Positions 20,435-31,900 of a DNA stretch of 64,000 nucleotides are shown in pieces. Under the pieces are notes generated by a model. It had not been told where the DNA came from. It made no database searches and saw only the letters and a program-made list of their open reading frames with translations. Origin of the DNA: Leishmania mexicana MHOM/GT/2001/U1103 (Eukaryota; Euglenozoa; Kinetoplastea; Trypanosomatida; Trypanosomatidae); contig NC_018316.1 in the NCBI RefSeq assembly GCF_000234665.1, positions 310,001 to 374,000 of the forward strand, given 5' to 3'. The translations under genes were made by a program, and so were the position numbers. The first letter of the stretch is position 1. The number at the start of each line of letters is the position of its first letter.

Positions 20435-21694
20435 CCTTCGCTGGTCGCCTGTTGTTTGTTTCCTTATGTGTTTTGCGCGCGCGTGCGTCTCCCTCTCCCC
20501 CTGCACGCGCCTCCACTCCATCCCTATCCGTGAAATCTGTGATGGCGAGGCGTACTGGGTGACTCTATGACGTGTGCGATGGTGCGGGGGTTGGGTTAGC
20601 GAGTGGAGGAAGGGGAGGGGGAGGGGGTGGGGGGCGGTCTACCCTGGCTCTTCCTCCCTATCTGTATAGGCGTGAGGTCTATGTACGTAAGGGTGTCTTG
20701 GTATCATCTTCGTGGTTGGCTCACTTCAGGCAACAACAGCAGAAAAAAAATATGAGTGCGACGCCGCTCTTTGCCCCCCCTCCCCCCCCCCCCCGAGCGG
20801 CGCGTGCGTGCGCCGTGAGCGGGCGCTCGTCTCCGTGACAGGAACGACGCGCAGGCGGAACAACAGAAAAGGATTTTCACAGCCGTCGTTCCACAGCGTA
20901 GAAGCGCTGCCCCAGGGCTGAGGGGGGGGGGGCGGCGGACGGTGCGGGGTCGCCGTCCTGCTTCCTCACTCGAGTGTCGCTACTTTGCGTACGGCCACAC
21001 CCGTCGCCTGCCCCCCTCCTCCCCTTCTTGTGTGTGTGTTTGCACAGGAGGAGTCCATGGGACTGGGTGCGAGGACTCTGCTTCTCCGTCCCGCCCCCCC
21101 CCCTTCTCCCCAAGGGGTGCCTCTCCTCGTTGTCGCTACTTCTGGCCTTACCACGGCAAAGCGTGGCGGCCGCGCACCTTCATAGCAGAGGGCGGGTGCT
21201 TTTCGCGTCGGCGTGCGTCTTTGGACGTGGGTGCGGACGAGAAGGGCTGCAGCTACGTCCCTCCCCCCCCCCCCCCACCCGCATCTTCTCCTCCGTCTTT
21301 ACATCTCCCTCGGCCTTCGTCTGTGTGTCGCCTTCTCTTGTTGTTGCTTTTTTCTCTGTGCGCGGCTGTATGTCTGCGTGCATGTGGGTGCGTGATGATT
21401 GCGTTCCTATCGACGCTGATGGCGCCCGCGGTGCCGATGGATGTGCCGGCCAAGGACGTCGCCAACACACCAAAAGAAAACGGACAGGAAGAGCAACGAA
21501 GAACAGCGAAGCAAGCACGGTGAATGCTGAGGCAGCATCAGCAGGGCACATCGAACGCAGCACCCGACGTCGCATCTCAAGTCCTCTCCGAATACATATA
21601 CATTTATGTATATATACCTTTATATTTTTCTGTGTGTGTCCCCACGGCACCCCCTTCCCCCTCTGTGTGTGTGCGTTGGCAAGAGCAAGACGCG

Positions 21695-21721
21695 CTGTCT
21701 CCCCCCTCTCTCTCGCTGCAG
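21695..21721 (+). promoter_or_regulatory. Candidate spliced-leader acceptor for the LisH gene
   Basis: A CT-rich tract ends in CTGCAG, with the first AG at 21720-21721, 198 nt before the ATG at 21920. This is one of the cleanest trans-splice signals in the window. It argues that the leader covers the GTG-initiated extension at 21875. Confidence 0.6.
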
Positions 21722-21919
21722 CTGGTAGCTTCGTGCACGCGTTTGCTGACGCTCTGCGCCCCCCACTCCCCCACACACACACGACGGACAGGGGCGAAGC
21801 GGAGCCGTTCGCACGACGCATATGTAGCGCGGATCCACGCACACACAGAGAGAGAAACACCCTGACTTAGCGGAGTGACGTGTGTCGCTCTCCAGTGCTG
21901 TTCGTGCTGCTCGCCCACA

Positions 21920-23779
21920 ATGGCGCAACCACCGCGTGCCTCCGAGAAGGAAAAGACGGCGCGACTCGTCGAGTCACTTTCCAGGCATGAGCAGGTGACG
22001 CTCTTGGCGCAGGCGCTCTTGCGGGAGTACATGCATCGGCGCGGCCTACGCGAGACGCTGCGCACCTTTGACGCGGAGAGCCCGCGTGATGAGCGCACCA
22101 TCTCATCTCGCGCTCTCATGCGTCAACTGCTGAACATTCCTGTCGAAGGCCGGCCATCACGGCTGCAACCCACCACTTCTTCTTCATCGGCGAAACCGCA
22201 GGCTCCGACCTTCATGGAGGAGCTCTGCTCCTATCGGCTGACAAAGAGCAGCTACAGGAGCCTGAACGGGAAGCGGGGTGACGAACAGCAGCGTATCCAG
22301 GAGGAAGACCCCAGTGATGTGGAGCTCCGTGCATTGCACGAGGCGGCAGATGCACGGCGGGCGGCAAAGGCCGTATGCGAGCAGAAGCAGCGCGAGTACG
22401 CGGAGCTGCTTGCCGTGGACGAGGCCTATGCGCAGCGCAAGGCGGAGCACAGAGAGAAGAGGAAGCGTAAGGACAAGGACAGGAAGAGGCACCACAGCTC
22501 GAGGGAGCGCCCCCGTGGCAACACTGGCAGCAGCGATGACGAGGCGGAGAGCGATGATGACCAGAACGATGATAGTGAGGACGAAGAAGGAGTTGCGCTC
22601 GACATCGGCTACTCTCACGCGTCAAGAAGGCCAAAGTTGGCCTCGTCGGGCAAGCGCCGGCTGTCGGCCGAGTCCGGAAGTGGTGTGAATGGGGCCGCTG
22701 TAGCGGTGGGCGCGCGTTGGCAACCGCCGGGCAATGCCGCTCGAGCAGGTGCTGACCATAGCACTTTCGGCGATGGCGTCTCTCGTCGTTCTGCAAAGCC
22801 CATTTCCGGTGAAACGGTACATGTTGGGCTGGGCAACGCCGATAGCAAGGGCCGAGACGACCACGAGAATGCGGCGGACCTGTTCGGGCTCGGTGGGGCG
22901 AGTCGGCAGGCGCTGATGGCGCGAGTTCGCGCAGAGAGCGAGCACTGGCCGACGCAAACTAACGGAGGTGCCACCCATGCCCATGCCAGTCGCACAAGAA
23001 ATGGTAACGGCGACGGAGGTGCTCCGAACAGTACTCCGAGCACTGCACCTGGCGCTCTCTCGACGCTAGCCGGGCGAGGGGAAGGTGACAGGGGACGTGC
23101 CTCGCTGAGCAGCACTCGACCAGTTGGACGGGCGGCAGCAGGATTCGACCCAAACGGCACGTATGGGTCTCCATCGTTCTCTGGGTCGCTCTCTGCCACT
23201 GCACCTGCCGGCGCCAACGGAGGCACGGCTACGCTTCGCATGAAGGCTTCATCCATCCCGATTCCTGACCTGAGCGCAGATGGCGCCGTGACAGGGCTGG
23301 CGAGCACGTACAGCAGTGCCTTTGCTTCGGCGATGCCGGCTGTCAATTTGGCCCCGAGCATCCTGGTGAAGCACGTGAGCGCACGGCAGCAGTCCGACGA
23401 TGGTGCAGCCAGCGACGGTCCACTTCACTCATACGATCGAACCGCGGTGCCGCGCAGCAGCGCGTTAGCCGGCAGCAACTGCGGCAGCAGTGTGCGCACT
23501 GCTGCCGCCCGCAGTCCGTCACCGAACACCTCTGCTCTGAGCGAGCCGGCTTCCCCGATGCTCTCTCATACGGCTTCGCGATCCCCCGCCAGCGTCGCTG
23601 GCGGATCAGGCGGAGGCGGGGGCAGTGGGCTGCGCCACGGTATCGGGTTCCGCACTTCGTCTACCTCAGTGGACGGTACGGCGTCCTCGTCCGCCTCATT
23701 CACCGGCGCTGCAGACCCCGCTGCCGGTGCGGCAAAGCCAAGCCGCAAAGAGCGCCGTGTGAAGCTGCTCGTGGATTGA
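21920..23779 (+). CDS. LisH-motif protein, largely disordered, function unknown
   Basis: A protein of 619 residues. The frame is open from a GTG at 21875, but the first ATG is at 21920. Residues about 15-65 form a LisH-type helix-turn-helix (LLREYMHRRGLRETLRTFD, then ESPRDERTISSR). LisH motifs mediate dimerisation and are common in ciliary, centrosomal and ubiquitin-related proteins. From memory, the stretch including RGL..TL..FD.E.PR resembles the N terminus of MINDY4/FAM188-type proteins, but the deubiquitinase domain is absent. A charged Lys/Arg-rich then Asp/Glu-rich block (about 185-230) could be a nuclear localisation signal. The remainder is Ser/Ala/Gly-rich and probably disordered, ending with a basic segment, KPSRKERRVKLLVD, that may be a conserved terminal motif. 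The role is not assigned. Confidence 0.72.
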   Translation: MAQPPRASEKEKTARLVESLSRHEQVTLLAQALLREYMHRRGLRETLRTFDAESPRDERTISSRALMRQLLNIPVEGRPSRLQPTTSSSSAKPQAPTFMEELCSYRLTKSSYRSLNGKRGDEQQRIQEEDPSDVELRALHEAADARRAAKAVCEQKQREYAELLAVDEAYAQRKAEHREKRKRKDKDRKRHHSSRERPRGNTGSSDDEAESDDDQNDDSEDEEGVALDIGYSHASRRPKLASSGKRRLSAESGSGVNGAAVAVGARWQPPGNAARAGADHSTFGDGVSRRSAKPISGETVHVGLGNADSKGRDDHENAADLFGLGGASRQALMARVRAESEHWPTQTNGGATHAHASRTRNGNGDGGAPNSTPSTAPGALSTLAGRGEGDRGRASLSSTRPVGRAAAGFDPNGTYGSPSFSGSLSATAPAGANGGTATLRMKASSIPIPDLSADGAVTGLASTYSSAFASAMPAVNLAPSILVKHVSARQQSDDGAASDGPLHSYDRTAVPRSSALAGSNCGSSVRTAAARSPSPNTSALSEPASPMLSHTASRSPASVAGGSGGGGGSGLRHGIGFRTSSTSVDGTASSSASFTGAADPAAGAAKPSRKERRVKLLVD

Positions 23780-26028
23780 TGAGAGCTAAAGAGCATGCGT
23801 GGGGGTGCGTGTCTGTGTGTGTTTGGTGAGGGTGGCTGGAGGCAAGAGAGCAGCCCCCCCTCCCCCATTCTTGCTCATGAGCCACGCGCAAGTATGCCTC
23901 TGCTTCAGTGTCTTTGGATGCCTGCGCGCATCTCTTCTCCCCTCTCTGTCGCCCTCGCTGTTTCTCTTTCCCGTCCTTCTTCGATGATATTCTCCTTTCT
24001 CTTCGGTTGGCGTGTTTGTGGCCGTGGTGGTGGTGGATGGTATTCACGATGGCGAAGCTCGCGCTGGTTGGCTGCGTGTATGTGTGCGCGCGCATGGGTA
24101 CATATTACATCTGCTGCAGCTCAAACACATTGACTGATACAGATGCGGGCGACGAAGCGAAGTGCCGCTCCTTCCCTTCCTCTCGTCTCGCTCCCCCCTC
24201 CCTCTCATTTCCGGTTGTAGCCAGGCACACAGCGATGCCGGCCGATGCTAATGCCAGTTGAGCATAGCGAGCCGAACCGGTGGTCAGATGGCGAGTGTGA
24301 CACGTATATATATATATATTTATCTATGTATGTGGAGAGGAGGATTGGTGGTGGTGATGAGGGTGGCGCTGCTGGTCCCGTTGGTGGCGGGTGAGTTGCT
24401 TGTATGGCTGCGGTTGTGGGTGTGTCGGCGCGCATGCAGGTGGGACAGACGGAGGCCACGGACAGGTAGCGTCCGCCAACAGCCACTCGCGCATCTGTAT
24501 GCGCCAAGAGAGAAGAGAGGCGCGCCTCTGTGAATCCTTTTTCGCGTACAGCTTGAAAGGATGTGTCCGCTCAAGGACTGTGTTCCCTTCTCCGAACCCC
24601 CTCCCGCTTACGGTGCGCCCCCCTCCTTCATGCTGCACACCTTTCAAACCCTCCGCGAACTTCACCGACACGCACGCGTTTGCCAGGAGTAGCAGCAACC
24701 GGTGCCTGAGGCATCTGCCGAAACGGCAATCCGCGCTTGGGGCGCCCAGAGGGGTGCGGTGCAGGCCGTGTGGGACTGCAACACCACGCTCGCGTGCCTC
24801 GTGCTTTTGAGCGCGCTGCATGCACCAACGGTTGTTGGCTCATCACGGCAACAGGTGTGCTGGAGCACACATGCCCGCGCCCCCCTCCCTCCCTGCTTGA
24901 TGGACACGGCCCGCTCCTTTCTTTTACTGCGCATGCGGCATCGCCTCGTCTTCCCCCCTGCACGATTCTCGCCTTCTCTCTTTCTCTCCCTCTCACATTC
25001 CGGAATGGCTGCATGGGGTCCTTGCCTTTGGCATTGGCAACACACACGTTCCCCTCCCCCTCCCCCTCCCCCTCTCTCGTGGCCCACCGTTGATCGGCTA
25101 CCGCCACGACAACCACTGCGACCACCCACCCTGGGCGCGCACATACACACCCACGCATGTGCACACGCACACACGCACTCCCCCCCTTCCCCTAAGATAA
25201 AAAGCAACACGCAACCCTCACTGCTGCACGTGTCCCGCCTTCGCAGCCCTTTTTCTTTTATCCCGTCCAGTCTCCGCTGCCGGCGTAACGAAACGGAAAC
25301 GGAGACACGCAAAAGGCCCGTTGGCGGTGTCTCGCGGCCTCCGCCTGTCGGCCCACAGTTCCAGACACGCCGGCACTTGCGCCCCTCTCACAGTTCTTCA
25401 TCTTCCCGACCGTCGCACTTGCTGACCCTCTTCCCCCTTCGTTGACGGCAACTCTTTCTTTTGTGCGTGTACGTATTGCCGCATCCGCACTCCCCTGTTG
25501 TTTTCCGTGCGCGGTCGGCGCAGATCGATCGAGCCCCTCCCCTCCCCTTCCCCCCCTTAGCAAGCCGAACTCAGCAGTAGCCGGTACGGCTACCCATCCT
25601 TCCCTGTGCGCGTGCGTCGTGAGTACGTGTGTGCGTGCGCACGACATCCATCATCGCTACCACCATTCACCAGCCCAGTAGTGGCGGCCCCGGCTTGAGG
25701 TATCTCGCGTTCTCGTGCATCTGCAGCAGCTCTGGCGCGCTTGCTGCTTCTCCCTTTCTCGCTTTTTCTCTGTGGGACCCACACGCGGCTGCGGTGGGGC
25801 ACATCTGTGTGCACGCACGCACGCACGCACACCAAAAGGAAAACGAAGAGCAGAGCAAAGGGCAGATCCCCAATACGCGGAGGCAAGGGGAGAGGAGCGA
25901 TCTGCAAGACGCCGCCACGTGACGGACATCCAGCGCTCCGAGGGTGTATTGCGGGTTGACGATACTTTATTTTCCCCGTTGGCGGTGGTCGATCTCTTGC
26001 TTCTCGAGGCGAGCCTCACACATCCGCG
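23780..26028. other. Intergenic region
   Basis: No gene is visible. A (TA)n run lies at about 24305-24319 and CCCCCT-type repeats at about 25050-25074. The stretch from about 24700 to 24850 is less pyrimidine-biased than its surroundings but has no recognisable coding content. A T/C-rich stretch and AG at 26006-26007 lie 22 nt before the PPEF ATG and may be its splice acceptor. Confidence 0.55.
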
Positions 26029-28908
26029 ATGGGGTGTGACTCATCCAAGGAAAGTGTGGCGTCCAACACCGCGTCTGCGGGCAGCAGGGGCAGCCGCAAC
26101 TGCGCCGAGAAGGAGAAGGGTGGGCGACGCAGTTATAGCAATGGCAGTACAGAAGCCAAGGGCAAGTCGGGCGCCAGCGGCGCCCACAACGGCAGCGGCA
26201 TGACTGGTGCCGGTGGCACCATGGCGGATCAGAGCCGCTGGCCGACGTGCCACTTTTGCCACCGCAAGGTCCCGGACAAGGACTACAACGCCCACACCGT
26301 CATGTGCGACGAGCGTGAGGTGACGTGCTGGAACTCGTGGTGCCGCCAGATTGTGCGGCAGGGTGACCTGCAGAAGCATCTGGAGGACTGCGGGAGGCGG
26401 CAGAAGGCGATTTGCCCCAAGTGCGGTGCCGAGATCCTGGTCGTTGAGATGCTGGCGCATCGGGATAGTTGCCAGCCAAAGCCGTGCCCGCAATGCGGGG
26501 AACTATGCATCACACGCATCCACAAGTGGTGCCCCAAGACAATCCTGGCCAAGGTGAAGTTCATCAACGGCCCCTTCGCGACGGAGGCTCTGCAGCGCCG
26601 CTTCATGCCGCCCGGGAAGGAGAAGGACCCGAGGGCGAGGCTCGAGTACAACGTGGCGCGGATACAGCTTCTGTGGCGCTGGATCAAGTGCAAAGGCATG
26701 ATCGAGGAGACGATCTTCCGCAGCGTGTACAAGGAGATGGACCTGAAAAAAGAGGGCTTTGCTATTTTCAAGGCTCACGACAAGGTCAACGAGCAACACG
26801 TCATGGCACCGAAGCGGTCGAGATCAGTGATTCAGGCACCAGTGGTGGCCCCAGCGACGTCCTCGCACTACTTCCCGGTGAACACCAACGTCCCTATCAC
26901 CCTTCACCACGTCGAGCAGATGATCAAGGACATCAAGAACCGCGTGCTTCTGCCGTACCCCGCCGCCTGGCGCGTCTTCACCGACGCGATGAACCACCTC
27001 AACACCATGCCGAACGTCGTGCGCGTGTCGCCGGCCGTCGGGGCCCGCGTCAGCAACGGCCGCGTAATTCAGGGCTGCAAGGTAGTCGTCGTCGGCGACT
27101 TGCACGGCCAGATTGCCGACCTCCTGCATATCCTCACGGAGAGCGGTATGCCGAGCGAGAGTAATTATTATGTCTTCAACGGCGACTACGTCGACCGCGG
27201 TGCGTGCGGTGTGGAGATCATTCTCATCCTCTTCTCCCTGATGCTCGCGTGCCCCAAGTACGTCACGCTCAACCGCGGCAACCACGAGTGCGACTACATG
27301 AACGACGAGTACGGCTTCGATGTCGAGGTGAGCACCAAGTATGACCGCAACGTGTTCCGGCTCATCCAGCGCTGCTTCTGCGCCTTGCCGCTCGCCACTC
27401 TCATCGGCGGCAAGATTTTCGTCGTTCACGGCGGTCTGCCTCGGCGACGTGGGGTCAGCATCAGCGATATCTCGCGTATCCAGCGCTTCCGGCAGATTCC
27501 GATCCCCAACTACTCGCAGCCCGAGGAGGACGAGATCTTCCAGGATATGCTGTGGTCCGACCCCGTAGAGGACATAAAGGGCTGGCGCGAGAGTCAGCGT
27601 GGCGCGGGTGTCGAATTCGGCTCCGACGTGACGATGGAGTTCTTGGAGAACAACAAGCTGGAGCTCATCGTGCGTTCGCACGAGGATTGCCTGAGCGGGT
27701 ACGAGGAGCACCATAACCACAAGCTACTGACAGTCTTCTCGGCCAGCAACTATGACGGGCCGAACTCGAACTACGGCGCCATCTGCACCTTCATCGGCGA
27801 CAACCTGGAGCCGTCTTACCACACGTACCAGATATTCGAGGACGAGTACGACGACCCGGTGGTGAGTCTCGTCGATTCCTTCACGCTGACGGCATCGAAC
27901 ATAGCCAAGATGAGCTCCTTCACCGCCACTGTTGGAAGCGTCGGGTTTGGGTTGAACAAGAGTACCTTGAGTCGAGTTCTGCTGCACCGTCGCACGAAAG
28001 ACAATATTCTGCGTGAGCTGCGCGAGCGCATCTATCAGCGCCGCCACCGCCTTCTAGCCTACTTCTCGAAGCTCGACCGCACGAACAAGGGGTCGCTGTG
28101 GATGATCGAGTGGGTGGAGTCGATGCGCAACGTACTAAACCTCGACTTGCCATGGTACTTTCTGCGTGGCTACCTCGTCGAGGTGGACGATCACTCGCGC
28201 ATCTGGTACGCCCCGTTTCTGAACCGCTTCCACAACGTGCTGCAAGATCTGTGGGACGGGGAGTGGCGGCAGTCCGTGTGCGCGCGGGTGCTGCAGCAGC
28301 AGCGCATGAATCACCGCTCGCAGCTCGTCTCTGCCGCCTTCAACAAGGAGGTGGTGAACTACAACGAGTTCTGCTCTGTCATGCGCGCCATCGACTACAC
28401 GACGAGCGACTGCCAACTCTTCCAGCTGTTCGAGTCGTTTGACGAGAAGGGCAACGGCCATATCAGCGGACCAGAATTCCTGAGGAGGGTACAGCAGATC
28501 GCCAACGGCAAGCCCGACCCGCTCCGCTGGGACATCGACGCCATGGAGCAGCTGCAGAACATTGTCATTCAGGGCCGCAGCCAACTCCCCTCGCTGTTTC
28601 GTGTAACGTCGCGGGACAAGGCGCTGTCAAGAGAGCGCTTCATGGCCGGCATGGCGCAACTGAGCCGTTGCATGCGCAAGCAGCTAACACAGCCACAGAG
28701 GGAGGCTATCTTTGACTTCATGAAGCAACGCGTGCCGGAGGGGGAGGAGGTGACGTTCGACATGTTCCTGCTGTATGTGTACGTCTTTGATCGTCGCACC
28801 GTTGCCGGGATGAGGTCGTCCTACTCGCTCTCCGACTTGAACGAGTTAGGGCTGGCCCCCATTTCATTTCGAAATACGAGCTTTTCTGGCCTCGGGACTG
28901 GCCGCTAA
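26029..28908 (+). CDS. PPEF: PPEF-type serine/threonine phosphatase with N-terminal zinc-finger region and EF-hand
   Basis: A protein of 959 residues, longer than animal PPEF. The N terminus MGCDSSKE is a textbook N-myristoylation site with an adjacent cysteine for palmitoylation. Kinetoplastid PPEFs are described as dually acylated endomembrane proteins. Residues about 71-175 carry cysteine/histidine pairs in a TRAF-like zinc-finger arrangement (CHFCHRK, CPKCGAE, CPQCGE). An IQ-like helix (ARIQLLWRWIKCKG, about 212-225) follows. The PPP catalytic core has GDLHGQ at 356-361, GDYVDRG at 385-391, RGNHE at 416-420, then SDP, RSHE and FSASNY, so the metal and phosphate ligands are complete and the enzyme should be active. 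The C-terminal third holds EF-hand-like segments, the best being FDEKGNGHISGPEF near 805. Calcium control is therefore plausible, although not every loop looks canonical. Confidence 0.93.
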   Translation: MGCDSSKESVASNTASAGSRGSRNCAEKEKGGRRSYSNGSTEAKGKSGASGAHNGSGMTGAGGTMADQSRWPTCHFCHRKVPDKDYNAHTVMCDEREVTCWNSWCRQIVRQGDLQKHLEDCGRRQKAICPKCGAEILVVEMLAHRDSCQPKPCPQCGELCITRIHKWCPKTILAKVKFINGPFATEALQRRFMPPGKEKDPRARLEYNVARIQLLWRWIKCKGMIEETIFRSVYKEMDLKKEGFAIFKAHDKVNEQHVMAPKRSRSVIQAPVVAPATSSHYFPVNTNVPITLHHVEQMIKDIKNRVLLPYPAAWRVFTDAMNHLNTMPNVVRVSPAVGARVSNGRVIQGCKVVVVGDLHGQIADLLHILTESGMPSESNYYVFNGDYVDRGACGVEIILILFSLMLACPKYVTLNRGNHECDYMNDEYGFDVEVSTKYDRNVFRLIQRCFCALPLATLIGGKIFVVHGGLPRRRGVSISDISRIQRFRQIPIPNYSQPEEDEIFQDMLWSDPVEDIKGWRESQRGAGVEFGSDVTMEFLENNKLELIVRSHEDCLSGYEEHHNHKLLTVFSASNYDGPNSNYGAICTFIGDNLEPSYHTYQIFEDEYDDPVVSLVDSFTLTASNIAKMSSFTATVGSVGFGLNKSTLSRVLLHRRTKDNILRELRERIYQRRHRLLAYFSKLDRTNKGSLWMIEWVESMRNVLNLDLPWYFLRGYLVEVDDHSRIWYAPFLNRFHNVLQDLWDGEWRQSVCARVLQQQRMNHRSQLVSAAFNKEVVNYNEFCSVMRAIDYTTSDCQLFQLFESFDEKGNGHISGPEFLRRVQQIANGKPDPLRWDIDAMEQLQNIVIQGRSQLPSLFRVTSRDKALSRERFMAGMAQLSRCMRKQLTQPQREAIFDFMKQRVPEGEEVTFDMFLLYVYVFDRRTVAGMRSSYSLSDLNELGLAPISFRNTSFSGLGTGR

Positions 28909-31900
28909 ACCTAAGCAGGGATGATCCCGTCGATGGAGATGTGGCACACCTGCCAGTTCATGAGCGTGTGTGTGTGTGTTAGTGGAGGGGGGGGGAGTGA
29001 ACGGATGCCTTTGCGTGTGGTGACGATGGTGCGTCGCGTTGACGCCTCCTTTCCGTTTCACTGCCGACCTCGCCTTGCCCTGGTATACCTATCCATTCAT
29101 GTGTGGATGTAAGGAGGTGTTTACATGTGTTTGCGTGCCTCTCTTGGTATTTTTGGCACAGCGCCTTTCTCGTCTCTCGTACTCCCAGCTCTCACCCCAC
29201 CGACTCTCCCTCTCCCTCCCTTCCTACAATGTTTGTTTGCCCGTTCGCGCGCGCGCGTGTGTGTGTGGCCCCATGGGGGCTCCGTCGTGGTGTGAATAGT
29301 TTCTTGGACTTGTTGCTCTGTTCTCTTGCGTAGTGGCTTTTCCTTTCTCCCCCCTCCCCCGTCTCGAGCCTGGTGTATGGCGTGGAAGCGGCAGCGCGTG
29401 CCATTGGGGGGGGGGGCTGTGATGTGTAGGAGAGGGATGGTGGCTCGTCCGGTGCTCGGCATGTTGCGGTGTGCTGCTGCCGCATTGTTCTCTCTCCCTC
29501 TCGTTCTTTTTTCCGTCGTTACCTTTCTACGTGTGCTTGCTGGACTTCTCTCGTTCCGTCTTGTTGGTGTGGGCCGTTCACGCTTCATGTGCGCTGCTCG
29601 GCCGCGCCGTTTCCTTGTTCGCGTGTGTTGCTCTCTCTCCGTTCCGTTCTACCGCCCCCCCTTCTCCCCCCGCACCACCTTTCTCTCCCTCGGTGTGTGT
29701 GCGTGTGCGTGCGTATGTGTGTACAGGTTAACGCGCTCTGCGCGTGTGTGTGAAGAGTTCGGTATGGAATTTCGTTTCGTGGTGCTGTTCCGCGCTTGTG
29801 TGGGCGAGCCTCAGCGAAGACGGCGATGTGCGCCTGTGACGCAGTCGTCGACGTTCTCTCGCGCCTTCTGTGCGCACGGGTAAGGTGTATATATATACAT
29901 ACATACGTACATACATGCATGCATGTGTGTGTGTGTGTAGGTGTGGGTGTGGGTGCTTTCTCTTGGCACGGCGGGTGCCCAGCCTTCTGTGCATCTCTCG
30001 ATGTTTCTAGTCTTTTCCTGGCATGCGCCCCCCCCCCCCACACACACACACAGACACACACAGACAGACAGACAGACAGGCACGCCTACAAGGAAGAGTC
30101 AGCTGCACTCACAGACACACCGGCAACTGCAAGCCGCCCCCCCTCCCGCTTGTGACATACCCCGTCTCTCGGCTTTCCTTGCTCACTTGGTGGTGCTCGC
30201 TCTTTTATCTTTCCCTCTCTCTCATGCCCAGCGACTTGTATGCCGATGTGCGTGAGCGCAACAGTGGAGTGAGAGTGTCAGGGGTGTGGGCTGCTGCGGG
30301 TCTTTGTGTGTGCGTGTGTAGCTTGACACCTTCTCTGCAAAAATCGACCGTGCGATTCACGAGCGTGCCACAGAGCTTGTGAAACGACTGCGAGCGAGAA
30401 ACGGCCAAAGCCGGATCACAGAGGATTGCGCTCACGCAGAGGAGGACGACAGTGCCGTGCTGAGGGCTGAGGCAGGCTTGTGTGCACGGTGCCGTGTACC
30501 GCCAAACAATGAATGGGACTTGGGAATTTTGCTCCTTCCACCTTCTCCTCTCTGCCTAGCTCTGTGCAGGCGATAGGGGTGCAGCCCCCCCGTCGTCCCT
30601 GGCCACCAACTTTTGAACATGCCTGTACATCCGTCCTCGTTCAATGGGCTGCTTCAGACCGGCGTTTCGCCGTGCGGGTAGACGACCACGTCGGGACAGA
30701 GAAGTCCGTCGTGGCGGGCACGCATACCCCCACGGCAGCTGAAAGAAAAGAGCGTCATTGACAAGGGCATGCTCTACGAGAAGAGGTGCACTCGGGCTTT
30801 CGACAAGTGCGAAAAAGGGCCGCGAGAGGCGACAGCGACCAGGGAATGGGCGACTTGGTGTCGTCAGAGAAAGTCAACAGCATGCAGCTTTGGAAAGCCT
30901 TCGTGCAACCGGCGAAACAGTCGAGGATGTTACTCCGTAGCGAAATGGAAAAGGAAGAGAGAGAGCGCAGCTCGGGAAAGGTTTCACTTCTCCTGCGAAG
31001 TAGTGCTTGACTCACCCCAGTCGACAGGTTGGCTGCGGCGTGCACCATCTTCACGGACGATGTCGAGGAGTCCGCCATGGAAACTTGCTGTGGTGACAGT
31101 AAGTGTTCCCGCCGCCAAGCATCCCGTCAGCCCCAACTGGGTTTTGGCGGCAACGTCTGTGCGGCGAGGGTGCGGAAAAGTACGGTGCAAGCATCGTGCG
31201 ACGGGAATATCCACGTTTTTCGAGAAGTGTACGTGGTCAGTTGCGCTACCCAACACCACGAGGAGGCAGCACCAAGCATGACCGGCGGCCACGATCCCAC
31301 GAGGTGAGAGGCTCATGCGTCAAACATCAAAGTTCTTTCGCACCCGGAGCACACCACTCGTGTTCGTCATCCGGCGAGAAATGGCCGAGGTCAAGGCGAA
31401 CATGAGAGGGGGGTTGCGAGGCGCTCGCCCATCACAGAGGTCCACCACGAAGACAGCAGCAGCGGCAACCCAAGCGGAACCGCGGGGACCGCAATGGAGG
31501 ACAACACTAGCGGCAACAGCAGCCTCTTGTTCCTGCACGGCGCCATCCGCACGCCGGCCTGCCGCGGTACCTCGGTGCAAAGGCCGGGTGCACCACATCG
31601 GCGGGCAAATTCCTGGGTGTCGGTGTCAAGCGGGTTTGGGGTGCAGGGGGAGGGGAGGGTCTAAATGCAGGTGGCTGCGAAACCGCCAGAGGCTACAGGG
31701 TGTGTGTGTGGGGGGGGGTGCACACGGTCGAAGGCCACCCGCGATTCCCGAAACGCAGCCTGGACGGTGACAAACCTCCCCTCGATATTCGTTTTCCCTT
31801 CAGCGCTGGCCGCAGGATGGGTGGCTTCAAGCACCGCCATGGAGGAAGAGCCACTGCATGGATTCTAGTCGGGTGCTGGGGCATGTGCCGCTAAACACCC

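Larger units (their letters stand above)
18842..21919. other. Intergenic region
   Basis: No gene is visible in about 3 kb. There are G-rich runs at about 19451-19504, 20120-20128 and 20621-20637, and C runs at about 20776-20803 and 21265-21276. A (CA)n/(GT)n palindrome lies at 20401-20434, and a strong splice-acceptor candidate near the 3' end is listed separately. Open frames are low-complexity shadows of dinucleotide and pyrimidine repeats. Confidence 0.6.

Noticed and set aside
30769..31281. 170-residue frame in the long spacer as a gene
   Set aside because: No recognisable domain, no good splice signal, and competing frames overlap it. Reported only as part of a compositional island.
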